64,000 bases of DNA from Alphaproteobacteria bacterium (GCA_016124385.1 WGNU01000005.1:62001-126000), one strand, 5' to 3'. Counted from the first letter of the stretch, positions 8,731 through 17,023 are shown. Program-made: numbers and translations. The notes: a model not told the origin generated them from the sequence alone.

Positions 8731-9275
8731 CGTTGCAACCTTTCAAGCAGCGAGAGCGCGAACGAGATGGGCTCCGCATACGGAATATCGCGCGAAAAGA
8801 CTTGCTTGAACGTCCGGCCCGTAAGCGCCATTTCCGCCGCGCGCACGACGCCCGCGTGGCAGAAGATCGCGACCGGCGCCGTGCGCCCGTGATCGATCAG
8901 CGCTGCGCTCACCCGCGCGATCACTTGGGAGAAGCTTTCCCCACCCGGCGGCGACAGCGTCATGGGATCGCTCATCCAATGGGTCGTCAACTCCTTTGGC
9001 AGCTCGCGCCACAAGAGGCCTTCCCAGTCTCCCATGTGCATCTCGTGCACGCGCTCATCGATCGCGAGGTCGAGGCCGCGGCGCGCGGCGACGCCTTCGG
9101 CGAGCGATCGCGCGCGCAGCGCCGGGCTCGAGACCAGGCGCACGCCCTCGGGCAGTGATTCAGAGACGCGGTGAATGTCGAGCGGCAGGCTCGGCCCCGC
9201 CGGAATGTCGAGCCGGCCATAGCAGGTGCCCGGCGGCACGTCTGGCAGGGGATGACGGATGAGGATCAATTCCAT
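8727..9275 (-). CDS. cobC: histidine phosphatase, probable alpha-ribazole-5'-phosphate phosphatase
   Basis: 182-residue phosphoglycerate-mutase-fold phosphatase with the catalytic LIRHPLPD motif at the N-terminus, a second conserved histidine in FCHAGVVRAAEM, and an acid residue in GDWEGLLWRELP. In the B12 pathway CobC removes the phosphate from alpha-ribazole phosphate or the cobalamin phosphate. Assignment depends on position between cobS and cobP. The start at 9275 (MELILIRH) is chosen because the canonical RH motif begins right there; a longer open frame upstream overlaps cobS too far. Confidence 0.85.
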   Translation of the reverse strand: MELILIRHPLPDVPPGTCYGRLDIPAGPSLPLDIHRVSESLPEGVRLVSSPALRARSLAEGVAARRGLDLAIDERVHEMHMGDWEGLLWRELPKELTTHWMSDPMTLSPPGGESFSQVIARVSAALIDHGRTAPVAIFCHAGVVRAAEMALTGRTFKQVFSRDIPYAEPISFALSLLERLQR

Positions 9276-10024
9276 CGCACGAGCCCGATCATGAGGAGGG
9301 CGGTGATCTCGCCGATCTGTTCGATCGCGCCGAGCCCGTCGCCGGTATAACCGCCAAGCTTGATCGACAGGAGGGCATAGACGAAGAGCCCCACCCAGAG
9401 GGCGGCGAAAACGGCGATGACGCCGGCCGCCCCCGCGGGCAGCGCGCCGGCGAGCGCGATCCAAACGCCGAACAGCATTTCAGCGGTCGTGAGCCGCTGC
9501 GCGAGCGGCTTGGCCGTCCCCTTGGCGCGTGCATAGACGCCGAGGCGGATGACGCAGAGCACCGCCCCGCGCCCCGCGCCATGCGCGGCGAGAAGCGCGG
9601 CGGGAACGACGCTTGCGGGCAGCGTTGCGAGGATCGCGCCCCGCAGCGCCAGCGAGCCGACGAGCGCGGCGGTGCCATAGGTTCCGATCCGGCTATCGCG
9701 CATGATCTCGAGCGCGTCCTCGCGCGTCTGCCCGCCGCCGACGCCGTCGGCCGTATCGGCGAGCCCGTCCTCGTGAAAGGCGCCGGTAAGAAAAACCGTC
9801 GCCGCGATCGCCAGAATGGCCGCGACCGCCTGCGGCGCCGCCCAGTCGACGGCGACGAAGACCCCCGCGCCGACCGCGCCGACGAAAAGGCCGACGAGCG
9901 GGAAATACCGCGCCGATTGATTGAGCTGGTCGGGCGCGTGGCCGACCCACGCGGGCACGGGAACCCGCGTCAGGAACTGCAGCGCGGTGAGGAACAGACG
10001 GACTTGATGCGCGAGCGCGCTCAC
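9266..10024 (-). CDS. cobS: cobalamin synthase (adenosylcobinamide-GDP ribazoletransferase)
   Basis: 252-residue membrane enzyme joining AdoCbi-GDP with alpha-ribazole or its phosphate. It shows the family signature FHEDGLADTADGVGGG with its metal-binding acids near residues 82-97, preceded by FLTRVPVPAW and SARYFPLVGLFVG, plus several hydrophobic helices. It overlaps cobC by 10 bp and cobT by 4 bp, so the four genes form one operon. CobV is the alternative name. Confidence 0.95.
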   Translation of the reverse strand: MSALAHQVRLFLTALQFLTRVPVPAWVGHAPDQLNQSARYFPLVGLFVGAVGAGVFVAVDWAAPQAVAAILAIAATVFLTGAFHEDGLADTADGVGGGQTREDALEIMRDSRIGTYGTAALVGSLALRGAILATLPASVVPAALLAAHGAGRGAVLCVIRLGVYARAKGTAKPLAQRLTTAEMLFGVWIALAGALPAGAAGVIAVFAALWVGLFVYALLSIKLGGYTGDGLGAIEQIGEITALLMIGLVRWN

Positions 10025-11076
10025 GGTTCGCGCTCCGGCACGCCCGCGCTGTCGAACGTCGCCATCTCGCTGAGCAGCGCGGCGGCAGCCCGGATCAGCG
10101 GTACCGCGAGCAGCGCGCCGGTGCCCTCGCCGAGGCGCATATGAAGATCGAACAGCGGCGCGGCGTCGAGCGCCTTGAGAATTACCGTGTGCCCCGGCTC
10201 GGCTGAGCGATGCGCGAAGACGCAGAACCGCTCCGCGCCAGGCACGAGGCGCAGTGCCGCAAGCGCGGCCGCGCTCGCGATGAATCCGTCGACGAGAACG
10301 ATCGCGCCCGCATGCGCGGCGCCAAGGAGCGCGCCCGCCATCATCGCGATCTCGCAGCCGCCGAAGGCCGCAAGCGCATCAAGCGGCTGGAGCGGCGCGG
10401 GCCGCCGCGCCGCCGCGTGCCTGAGGACGGAGAGCTTGTGCGCGACGCCGGGCTCGTCCAGCCCCGCGCCCGGTCCGGCCAGAATGTCGAGCGGGATCCC
10501 CTCGATCGCGTGGGCGAGGAGCGCCGCCGAGGCGGTGTTCCCGATCCCCATCTCGCCGAGCGCGACGATCGCGGCACCCTCCTCGATCGCGCCCCGCGCG
10601 AACGCCGCGCCCTTGGTGAGGGCGGTCGCGATTTCCTCCGCAGTCAGAGCATCCTCGTGGAGCGCATTGCGCGTTCCCGCACGCACGGCCGCCCTGATGA
10701 TCGCGGGATGCTCCGGCAGGGGCGTGGCGACGCCCGCATCGATCACGCGAAGGCTCGCCGAAACGCTCCGCGCGAAGACGTTCGCTGCCGCGCCGCCGTT
10801 CGCGAAATTCATCACCATCGCGGCCGTCACCGCCTGCGGCCAGGCCGAGACACCCTCCGCGACGATCCCATGATCGCCCGCGAAGAGAAGGAGATGCGCG
10901 CTCTCCGCGCGCGGCTTCACGGTTCCCTGCACAAGCCCGATCTGCTTGGCGAGCGCGGTCATCCGCCCGAGCGCGCCCGGCGGCATCGTCTTAGCCGAAA
11001 GCTCCTTGTCGATCGCGGCGGCAAGCGCGGGATCGGCGGGCGGCAGCGGGCGGAGGAGGTCGGCGAGCGTGGTCAT
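10021..11076 (-). CDS. cobT: nicotinate-nucleotide-dimethylbenzimidazole phosphoribosyltransferase
   Basis: 351-residue enzyme making alpha-ribazole phosphate from dimethylbenzimidazole and nicotinate mononucleotide. Signatures are GALGRMTALAKQIGLVQG, LLFAGDHGIVAEGVSAWPQAVT, GEMGIGNTASAALL, and the catalytic-glutamate region RLGEGTGALLAVPLIRAAA at the C-terminus. The ATG at 11076 gives a family-standard length. No riboswitch is visible in the 95 bases upstream. First gene of cobT-cobS-cobC-cobP. Confidence 0.95.
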   Translation of the reverse strand: MTTLADLLRPLPPADPALAAAIDKELSAKTMPPGALGRMTALAKQIGLVQGTVKPRAESAHLLLFAGDHGIVAEGVSAWPQAVTAAMVMNFANGGAAANVFARSVSASLRVIDAGVATPLPEHPAIIRAAVRAGTRNALHEDALTAEEIATALTKGAAFARGAIEEGAAIVALGEMGIGNTASAALLAHAIEGIPLDILAGPGAGLDEPGVAHKLSVLRHAAARRPAPLQPLDALAAFGGCEIAMMAGALLGAAHAGAIVLVDGFIASAAALAALRLVPGAERFCVFAHRSAEPGHTVILKALDAAPLFDLHMRLGEGTGALLAVPLIRAAAALLSEMATFDSAGVPEREP

Positions 11077-11171
11077 GGCGGTCCCTTTTAGGGGCCCGCG
11101 CCATGAAGTGAAAGGCCAGTGACGAACGCGAAGCCGTGCCCGGTTCTGCGTCGCGAATCCCAAAGGCGGGT

Positions 11172-13244
11172 TTAAAGGACGTGGCGCGCGAGGCTCTTGA
11201 TCGCCGTCCCCGGCTTCCCCCCGTCCCCGATCGCGCACACATCCATGACGAAGGTGCAGCGCTGGCCGTCGGGCGCGATGACGGCGAGATCGTTGATGTC
11301 TGCGGCGCGTGCCATGCGGTGCCGCTTGTATCGGGGGCCATAGCTGCGCGGCGGCAAGCGGGTCTCGATGAAGACCGCGATCGCGCTGGCGCCCCGAATG
11401 TCGCCGAACGCCGAGGCGGTCGACCACACGCCATCAGGGTGGAACAAGCCCGCCGCGCCCGCGCCATCCCGCCGGTCCACGCAATCGAGAAAGCGCATCA
11501 ACAGCGAACGCTTGGACCCCCTGGCGGAATAGTGGGTGTGGAGCAAGTCGTGCGCCGCGGGAGAATTGGGCGCCGTCAGCTCCCCGGCGTAAAGCCGCTG
11601 AACATCCCGGTTCTCGTGGGAGCGCCGCCGCGGCGCCTTCTGATCGACGGCGTAGATGGCTTGGCTGCGCGTCTGGAGGATGTGCGGGTCCATGGATTTG
11701 GGCTCGCCGCCGCCGCCCAGGCAGCCGCCGACGCAGGCCATCACCTCGACGGCGACATACTCGCTTCGCCAGGCGTCCGTCTCCAGCATGCGTTGCGCGG
11801 CGGCGATCCCGTTGCAGACGGCCACGACACCGACACCGGGGATCTCGGCCGTCTTGACGCCCTCGCGGACGCCGCGCAGCTGATGCCACTCCAGCGGAAG
11901 CGAGCTCTCCACGCCCTTGAGATGGGCGGCCGTGCGCACCATCGCCTCCATGACGCCGCCGGAGGCGCCGAAGATCTGCGCGGCGCCTGTGCTTTCCCCC
12001 AGCGGGCTGTCGAACCGGCCGTCTTCCGGCAGCGCGCCGAACGCGATCTCGCGGGAGCGGATCATTCTGGCGAGCTCGCGCGTGGTGAGCACGTGATCGA
12101 CATCGCCTGACAGGCCGGGCCGGGCGGCCTCGTCCTTCTTCGCTGTGCAGGGCATGACGCTGACGACGTAGGGCTCGCATCGCCCCTCCGCGAAGTCCGG
12201 CCCGAGCGAGCGCGCGAAGCCGCTCCGCTTGGCGATCGCACCATGCATCTGCTGGGGCGATTTGGCCGTGCTCAGATGGGGCAGGAGGTCGGGCCGGTTC
12301 AATTCGACCCAGTTCACCCAGCCCGGACAGCACGACGTGAACAGCGGCAGGTTTGTCTTGGCCTCGAGGCGGGCCAGGAACTCGGTCCCTTCCTCCATGA
12401 TCGTGAGATCGGCTGCGAAATTCGTGTCAAAGACATAGTCGAAACCAAGCTGCCTCAGCGCGTTGATCAGCCTGCCAGTGCTCACGGTGCCTGGCTTTAG
12501 ACCGAACTCTTCGCTGATGGCGATGCGCGTGGCGGGCGCCACCTGAACCACGGAGATGCGCCGGCGCGAATTAAGGATGCGCAAGACGTCGTGCCAATGC
12601 GGGGCCTCGACCAGCGCGCCGACGGGACAGACGAGCGTGCACTGCCCGCAGGAAATGCAATGCGTTTCGCTCAAAGGTCTGTCGAAAACGGTGACGGGCC
12701 GACGATCGCTTCCCCGCTCCGCGAAGCCGATGACGAATTGCTGCTGGCCTGCGTCGCCGCAAACGTCTGCACACAGACCGCACTCGATGCACTTGGCAAG
12801 GTCGCGCCAAATGCTGGGGGAGGTGTGGTCGCCGGTCAGAGGCGCGGGAAGTTCCGGGGATTCCGCCGGGACCTTTCCCCATCGCTCGTCCCATTGGTTC
12901 TCGCTGACCAGGCGCTGCAGCCGGCACGAGCCGTTGACCTCGCAGCGCATGCAGTCGTTGGGGTGGCGCGCCAGCAGCCATTCGGCATTGGTGCGGCGAA
13001 ACGCGCGCAAGGAAGCCGTCTCTGTCTCGACCTTGTCGCCGTTACGTGCGGGCGTGCGGCAGGCGGGCTGCGGTCTGGGCTCGCCCGCAATGTCCACGAG
13101 GCACATGCGGCAGACGGCGTGCGGCGGCAATCCCGGATAGTGACACAGCGTGGGAACATGCGCGCCCGCGGCCCGTGCCGCATCAAGCAGTGTCGCGCCA
13201 TCCTCGACCGTGACACGCCGTCCATTGATCGTCAGGGCGATCAT
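11172..13244 (-). CDS. [FeFe]-hydrogenase (M3-type, HydA-like) with C-terminal NTF2/SnoaL-like domain
   Basis: 690 residues. Domains in order: a plant-type 2Fe-2S domain (C34, C45, C48, C62); a His-ligated 4Fe-4S site (H94, C98, C101, C107); two 4Fe-4S ferredoxin motifs (C152/155/158/162 and C196/199/202/206); then the H-cluster domain. P1 is TSCCPGW (C305 proton-relay cysteine, C306 ligand), P2 is MPCTAKKDE (C366, K369), and P3 is VMACVGGCLGGGGEP (C504, C508). MEEGTEF and STAKSPQQ retain proton-path residues. A small-subunit-like tail SHENRDVQRLYAGEL...AHDLLHTHY ends near 573. Residues about 577-690 resemble an NTF2/SnoaL fold (FLDCVDRRDGAGAAGLFHPDGVW). All catalytic ligands are intact, so H2 production or oxidation is predicted. 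Maturation genes hydEFG are not in this window. A FNR-like site lies 67 bases upstream. Confidence 0.92.
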   Translation of the reverse strand: MIALTINGRRVTVEDGATLLDAARAAGAHVPTLCHYPGLPPHAVCRMCLVDIAGEPRPQPACRTPARNGDKVETETASLRAFRRTNAEWLLARHPNDCMRCEVNGSCRLQRLVSENQWDERWGKVPAESPELPAPLTGDHTSPSIWRDLAKCIECGLCADVCGDAGQQQFVIGFAERGSDRRPVTVFDRPLSETHCISCGQCTLVCPVGALVEAPHWHDVLRILNSRRRISVVQVAPATRIAISEEFGLKPGTVSTGRLINALRQLGFDYVFDTNFAADLTIMEEGTEFLARLEAKTNLPLFTSCCPGWVNWVELNRPDLLPHLSTAKSPQQMHGAIAKRSGFARSLGPDFAEGRCEPYVVSVMPCTAKKDEAARPGLSGDVDHVLTTRELARMIRSREIAFGALPEDGRFDSPLGESTGAAQIFGASGGVMEAMVRTAAHLKGVESSLPLEWHQLRGVREGVKTAEIPGVGVVAVCNGIAAAQRMLETDAWRSEYVAVEVMACVGGCLGGGGEPKSMDPHILQTRSQAIYAVDQKAPRRRSHENRDVQRLYAGELTAPNSPAAHDLLHTHYSARGSKRSLLMRFLDCVDRRDGAGAAGLFHPDGVWSTASAFGDIRGASAIAVFIETRLPPRSYGPRYKRHRMARAADINDLAVIAPDGQRCTFVMDVCAIGDGGKPGTAIKSLARHVL

Positions 13245-13459
13245 GAGGTGACATCCTGGCTGTCCATGCTGTGTTGCATATGGCTGCTGGCGTGCCGAAT
13301 TGGATTGACCGGCGTCAACGCGTCAGGCGGGGCGGCAGTCTCTCGGAACCGTACACCGGAACGGCGAGAAGGTCGCAATTTCCGTCAACTATTGCGCATC
13401 CTCACCGGAAAAATGGTCCAGGAGAGCCGTGTCGAACGACGAAGCGCCGCCATGAGCGC
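13245..13459. other. intergenic region between hydrogenase gene and GNAT gene
   Basis: 215 bases holding the FNR-like palindrome and the inferred hydrogenase promoter. Nothing else coding is supported. Confidence 0.5.
13305..13318 (-). promoter_or_regulatory. FNR/FixK-type operator upstream of the [FeFe]-hydrogenase gene
   Basis: TTGACCGGCGTCAA is a perfect TTGAC-N4-GTCAA palindrome with FNR/FixK/DNR half-site spacing. Its centre is about 67 bases before the hydrogenase ATG. A TATGCA on the minus strand (13275-13280) could serve as a -10 element, which would put the operator close to the -41.5 position used by FNR-type activators. This predicts induction under oxygen limitation. Confidence 0.7.
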
Positions 13460-14029
13460 TCAGTCTACCGTCTTGGTCACCACCCATTTGTGCTTGCCGA
13501 TCAGGCGCGAGCGCTCGAAGCCGAGGCGCTCGAAGGTGGAGAGCGCGCCATTGAACAGAAAGGCGGGCGATGCCTTTCGGCCGTCAGTGTCTTCCGGGTA
13601 TCCCTCGATGCGCCCGCCGCCGAGCTTCTCGATCTGCTTGATCGCGCCCTCGAGCGCGGCGGACGCAACGCCCGTGCCGCGATGGCCCTTGCCGGAAAAG
13701 AAGCACGTGATCCGCCAATCCGGCAGCGTGGGATTGGTTGCCAGATAGGCGCGCTGATTGTGGATGCGCGACAGCTCCTTCGGCGGGCCGAACTGGCACC
13801 AGCCGACGCACTCATCGCCCTGAAAGACGAGAGAGGCATGCGCGCGCCCTTCGCGGACGAGGCGCTCCTTCGCGCGGCGCTTTTGTGCCGGCGATTGATC
13901 GGCGTCGGCCCCCTCGGCGTGATACCAGAGACACCAGCACCCGCCCCAAACACCGTTGTTCGCCTCGACCAATCGGGCGAACGCTGGCCATGTCTGCACA
14001 GTGAGCGGCTTGGTCTTGTATGGGGACAT
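13460..14029 (-). CDS. GNAT family N-acetyltransferase
   Basis: 189-residue acetyltransferase of unknown substrate. The acetyl-CoA binding stretch CFFSGKGHRGTGVASAALEGAI (about residues 105-127) has the Q/R-x-x-G-x-G/A pattern, followed by a C-terminal FERLGFERSRLIGKHKWV typical of the fold's last strands. The N-terminal WGGCWCLWYH motif is found in a subfamily of uncharacterised GNATs. The ATG at 14029 is chosen because the homologous start SPYKTKPLTVQTWP follows it. It is separated from both neighbours by more than 200 bases, so it is probably transcribed alone. Confidence 0.8.
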   Translation of the reverse strand: MSPYKTKPLTVQTWPAFARLVEANNGVWGGCWCLWYHAEGADADQSPAQKRRAKERLVREGRAHASLVFQGDECVGWCQFGPPKELSRIHNQRAYLATNPTLPDWRITCFFSGKGHRGTGVASAALEGAIKQIEKLGGGRIEGYPEDTDGRKASPAFLFNGALSTFERLGFERSRLIGKHKWVVTKTVD

Positions 14030-14270
14030 GCAGCATCCTGGAACCGGTTCACGTCCATGAAGCGGGCCGCCGCTTCCTGTGTCAACGCCGCGTGCGATCG
14101 ACCATCGGGCCGGCGGCAAAGGCGATGGCGAAACATCCGCACACGGACGCAGCAGGCGGGGCGACGACGTAATTGATGATTTGCCGAAAGAACCCGTGGG
14201 TCCCCGGCCCGGAATGGAAAGCGCCCAGGGCTGTTGAGCACGCATATTTCAGGCTGGAGGCGGCGCGTGT

Positions 14271-14858
14271 CTACGATGCGAGCATCGCCGTGAGCAATCT
14301 GGCAAGACCAGATTCCATTCGCTTTCGCGACAGCCGCTCGCCGGGATGGAAGAGCTGCAACATCGTCAAGCCTTCCATATAGGCCATCAGACTGGCTGCA
14401 TGTGTAGCGGCGCCGGCCGAAAGCGTATCGAGCCATTGCGCGGTGAACGCGCGGAAGGCCTGGCGCGCCCGACCCAGATCAGCGGCGACCGCCTTGTCGC
14501 GGCGGGCGATCAAGAAGAGTTCCAGCCGCGCGCAGGTATAGGTCGCGTTCTCATCGGCCCAGGCCTCGACGATACCCGCCAGCTCGGCGGCAGCCTGTTG
14601 CACGGTGCCGCCCGGCCGGCGGGCGAAACGCTCCGCCGCCTCCCGCATCTGGCCGAGGTCATGGCGCGTCAGATATTCGCAGACCGCCGCGACCAGCGCC
14701 GAACGCGTTCTGAAGAGGTTGCTGGTCGAGCCTTCGCGCAGTCCGGCCCTCTGATCTACGGCGCGGTGGGTAAGTCCACCGCTGCCCAATTCGCCCAGCA
14801 CAATCGTGGCCACGCGGGAGACGAGCTCGCTGCGTGGTTCGTTCTTAGGTATGGTCAT
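14271..14858 (-). CDS. TetR family transcriptional regulator
   Basis: 195-residue repressor. The N-terminal helix-turn-helix spans GGLTHRAVDQRAGLREGSTSNLF followed by RTRSALVAAVCEYL; the C-terminal helical domain has no recognisable ligand motif. It is divergent from the membrane protein/hydrolase/SRPBCC operon that starts at 14966, and the 107-base gap holds two copies of an ACTAC-N4-GTAGT-like palindrome. It most likely represses itself and that operon. Confidence 0.88.
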   Translation of the reverse strand: MTIPKNEPRSELVSRVATIVLGELGSGGLTHRAVDQRAGLREGSTSNLFRTRSALVAAVCEYLTRHDLGQMREAAERFARRPGGTVQQAAAELAGIVEAWADENATYTCARLELFLIARRDKAVAADLGRARQAFRAFTAQWLDTLSAGAATHAASLMAYMEGLTMLQLFHPGERLSRKRMESGLARLLTAMLAS

Positions 14859-14865
14859 GGCAAAA

Positions 14866-14881
14866 AACTACCGATGTAGTT
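14866..14881. promoter_or_regulatory. putative TetR operator, site 1
   Basis: Perfect palindrome AACTACCGATGTAGTT (6-bp arms, 4-base centre) immediately upstream of the divergent tetR start. It is the strongest inverted repeat in the gap and shares its half-sites with a second copy 28 bases further on. Confidence 0.7.
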
Positions 14882-14907
14882 GACAAAGGCAAGCCTCATC
14901 CAGTAAA

Positions 14908-14921
14908 ACTACATTTGTTGT
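14908..14921. promoter_or_regulatory. putative TetR operator, site 2
   Basis: ACTACATTTGTTGT matches ACTAC-N4-GTAGT with one mismatch. The 41-base offset from site 1 is about four helical turns, so two dimers could bind on the same face. Confidence 0.55.
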
Positions 14922-14965
14922 TATCGGGCTGCTTAAGCCGGCCGCATCGAAAGGGGAGGGGTTGC

Positions 14966-15520
14966 ATGCCGCTCAATCACATCCGTCGGACACTGGCGAG
15001 CTGGCCGCTCTTCCTGCTGTTCGCGGGCATCTACGTCGTCTCGCAGATCATCATAGCGGTCCTCGTCCATCCGCTGGATTCCGCCCGTATGGTCGAGCTT
15101 CAGGTCACAGGGTATTCGGTCGCCGACTATCAGCGGGCTTTCGCGATCTGGCAGGAGGCTGGCGTCTTCGCGTTCTACCGCGCACATCTCATCTTCGATG
15201 ATGTTCACTGGATCTGGTATTCGCTGGCTCTGAGTTCAGGGCTTGCGCTCGGTCTCAACATGAATGGCGCGGGAGAGCGTTGGAACTGGATCATCATCTG
15301 TCCGCCCCTCGCCGGCATTCAGGACTGGTTTGAGAATGGCCTGCAGCATGTCTTTCTGAGTGCGCCCGGCTTTCAGGCGATCATCGACCCGCTGCCGGTC
15401 ATCAGCACGCTGGCATCGACGGGAAAATGGATTCTCTTCCTCCCCTCGCTCCTCGGTGTGGTGCTGCTCTTGCTGGCCGGCATCTTCAGAAAGCGTTCGG
15501 CCAAAGGCGTCTCGGTGTGA
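14966..15520 (+). CDS. uncharacterised inner membrane protein
   Basis: 184 residues with about four hydrophobic segments: WPLFLLFAGIYVVSQIIIAVLV near residue 15, WIWYSLALSSGLALGL near 75, WNWIIICPPLAGIQDWF near 97, and LFLPSLLGVVLLLLAGIF near the end. I do not recognise the family. The ATG at 14966 follows AAGGGGAGGGG. Its TGA overlaps the GTG of the hydrolase gene, and the operon faces a tetR gene with paired operators, so expression is probably inducible. Confidence 0.75.
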   Translation: MPLNHIRRTLASWPLFLLFAGIYVVSQIIIAVLVHPLDSARMVELQVTGYSVADYQRAFAIWQEAGVFAFYRAHLIFDDVHWIWYSLALSSGLALGLNMNGAGERWNWIIICPPLAGIQDWFENGLQHVFLSAPGFQAIIDPLPVISTLASTGKWILFLPSLLGVVLLLLAGIFRKRSAKGVSV

Positions 15521-16455
15521 CACGCGAGGACGTTCGCTTCCCATCCGGGGGCGTTGGGTGTTCGGCATGGCACTATCGGTCGCCGGCAGCGCAGGAGCCA
15601 ATCTGCATCGTCATGGCGCATGGCTTCGGCGCGACCAAGCACTATGGTTTGGCGTCGTTCGCCGAGAAATTTGCTGCTGCCGGCTATGCCTGCCTCGTCT
15701 TCGATTACCGGCATTTCGGCGACAGCGACGGCGCGCCGCGCGGGCTGCTTGACGTCAAGAGACAACAGGAGGATTGGCGCGCCGCAATCGCGCACGCCCG
15801 GGCACTCGGATACCGGCGTGTTGTCCTCTGGGGCACGTCGTTCGCGGGCGGGCATGTGCTTGACCTGGCGGCCGAGCGGGGCGATCTCGACGCGGTCATT
15901 GCGCAGGTCCCGCATGTCAGCGGTCTTGCGACGCTTCTGGCGCTTCCCGTTTGGTCGGCGTTGCGCCTTTCTGCGGTCGCCGCAGCGGATGTGCTGTTGC
16001 GTCCCTTCGGGCGGCGGCAATACGTCAAGGCGTTCGGTCCCGAGGGAAGCCTCGCGGCGATGAGCTCGCCGGGCGCTTATCGCTCGATGATCCGGACACT
16101 TCCGAAAGGTGTCGAAGCGACGCGAGGGGACGGCTGGAAGGCCTATTTTGATCGGCACAATGCAATCACCGCGTCGGGGCTTCTCCAGGTCTTGACCTAT
16201 TCCCCTGGCCGGCGAGCTGAGAAGATCAGGGCGCCGGCGCTCATTCAGGCTGCGCGTAACGACAGAACCACGCCGTTTCAACCGGCGAAGCGCGTCGCCG
16301 GTGTGATTCCGAACGGCACGTTCATCGCGTACGACGCCGATCATTTCGACGTCTATCTCGACGAAGCGTTTGAGCGCGTGGTCGCCGATCAGTTGCATTT
16401 TTTGGATCAATGCCTTGGCGGCAAGAATCCGCCCAAGAGTTCGGGAGGAGTCTGA
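15517..16455 (+). CDS. alpha/beta hydrolase
   Basis: 312-residue alpha/beta-hydrolase fold protein. The oxyanion segment AHGFGATKHYG, the DYRHFGDSDG strand-turn, the nucleophile elbow WGTSFAGGH (serine of G-x-S-x-G), a late acid in AARNDRTTP and the histidine in YDADHFDVYLD form a plausible catalytic triad. The GTG start overlaps the previous stop (GTGA). Substrate unknown; possibly an ester or lipid, given its membrane-protein and SRPBCC partners. Confidence 0.85.
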   Translation: MTREDVRFPSGGVGCSAWHYRSPAAQEPICIVMAHGFGATKHYGLASFAEKFAAAGYACLVFDYRHFGDSDGAPRGLLDVKRQQEDWRAAIAHARALGYRRVVLWGTSFAGGHVLDLAAERGDLDAVIAQVPHVSGLATLLALPVWSALRLSAVAAADVLLRPFGRRQYVKAFGPEGSLAAMSSPGAYRSMIRTLPKGVEATRGDGWKAYFDRHNAITASGLLQVLTYSPGRRAEKIRAPALIQAARNDRTTPFQPAKRVAGVIPNGTFIAYDADHFDVYLDEAFERVVADQLHFLDQCLGGKNPPKSSGGV

Positions 16456-16457
16456 CC

Positions 16458-16907
16458 ATGGTCAAATATACGATCCGTACACAGATCGAAATCGAGGCGC
16501 CAGCCTCGGCTATATGGGAGATCCTCATCGATCTCGACCGGTATCACGAATGGAACCCGTTCATCATCCAGGCGCAAGGGCGCATCGCCGAAGCGGCCTC
16601 GATCCGGCTGTTGCCGCTTCTGGCGGAGAAACGTCAGGTCTCGTTCGACGCGAGCGTGACACGCTTCGTCGAGGGCAAGGAATTCGCCTGGACGGGCGCT
16701 ATCGTTCATCGCTTTTTCGCCAAGGGTGAACACATCTTTCGTTTGACGAAGACGGCGGCCGGTCGCGTCCGCCTCGATCACGACGAAGTGTTCTTCGGCC
16801 CTGGCGGCTGGCTCGTCGGCTTAATCGGTGCGGGCATGACGAGGCGCGGTTTCGAAGCCATGAATCGCGCGCTCAAACAGAAGGCCGAGGCAATGAGGGG
16901 CCTCTGA
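16458..16907 (+). CDS. SRPBCC family (START/Bet v1-like) protein
   Basis: 149 residues. It begins VKYTIRTQIEIEAPASAIWEILIDLDRYHEWNPF, the usual opening of polyketide-cyclase/SRPBCC proteins, whose deep pocket binds hydrophobic ligands. The C-terminal helix GAGMTRRGFEAMNRALKQKAE is also typical. The ATG at 16458 sits behind GGGAGGAG, 2 bp after the hydrolase stop. Third gene of the TetR-controlled operon. Confidence 0.82.
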   Translation: MVKYTIRTQIEIEAPASAIWEILIDLDRYHEWNPFIIQAQGRIAEAASIRLLPLLAEKRQVSFDASVTRFVEGKEFAWTGAIVHRFFAKGEHIFRLTKTAAGRVRLDHDEVFFGPGGWLVGLIGAGMTRRGFEAMNRALKQKAEAMRGL

Positions 16908-17008
16908 CGGCAAGCGCGGGCGGCCTTGCATCGGCGTGCCGCAACGTGCCCTACGACGAACGGGGCCACCACCCCATTGACTCGCGACCCCCTCCCGAGT
17001 CTCAATGA

Positions 17009-17023
17009 GAACAAAGAAGGAAC
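17009..17023 (+). promoter_or_regulatory. LexA (SOS) box of the imuA-imuB-dnaE2 operon
   Basis: GAACAAAGAAGGAAC fits the alphaproteobacterial LexA consensus GAAC-N7-GAAC exactly and ends 20 bases before the imuA ATG. DNA damage should therefore derepress the cassette. Confidence 0.88.

Noticed and set aside
14040-14049. Palindrome GAACCGGTTC upstream of the GNAT gene
   Set aside because: A single 10-bp palindrome with no copy nearby and no regulator; likely chance in this base composition.
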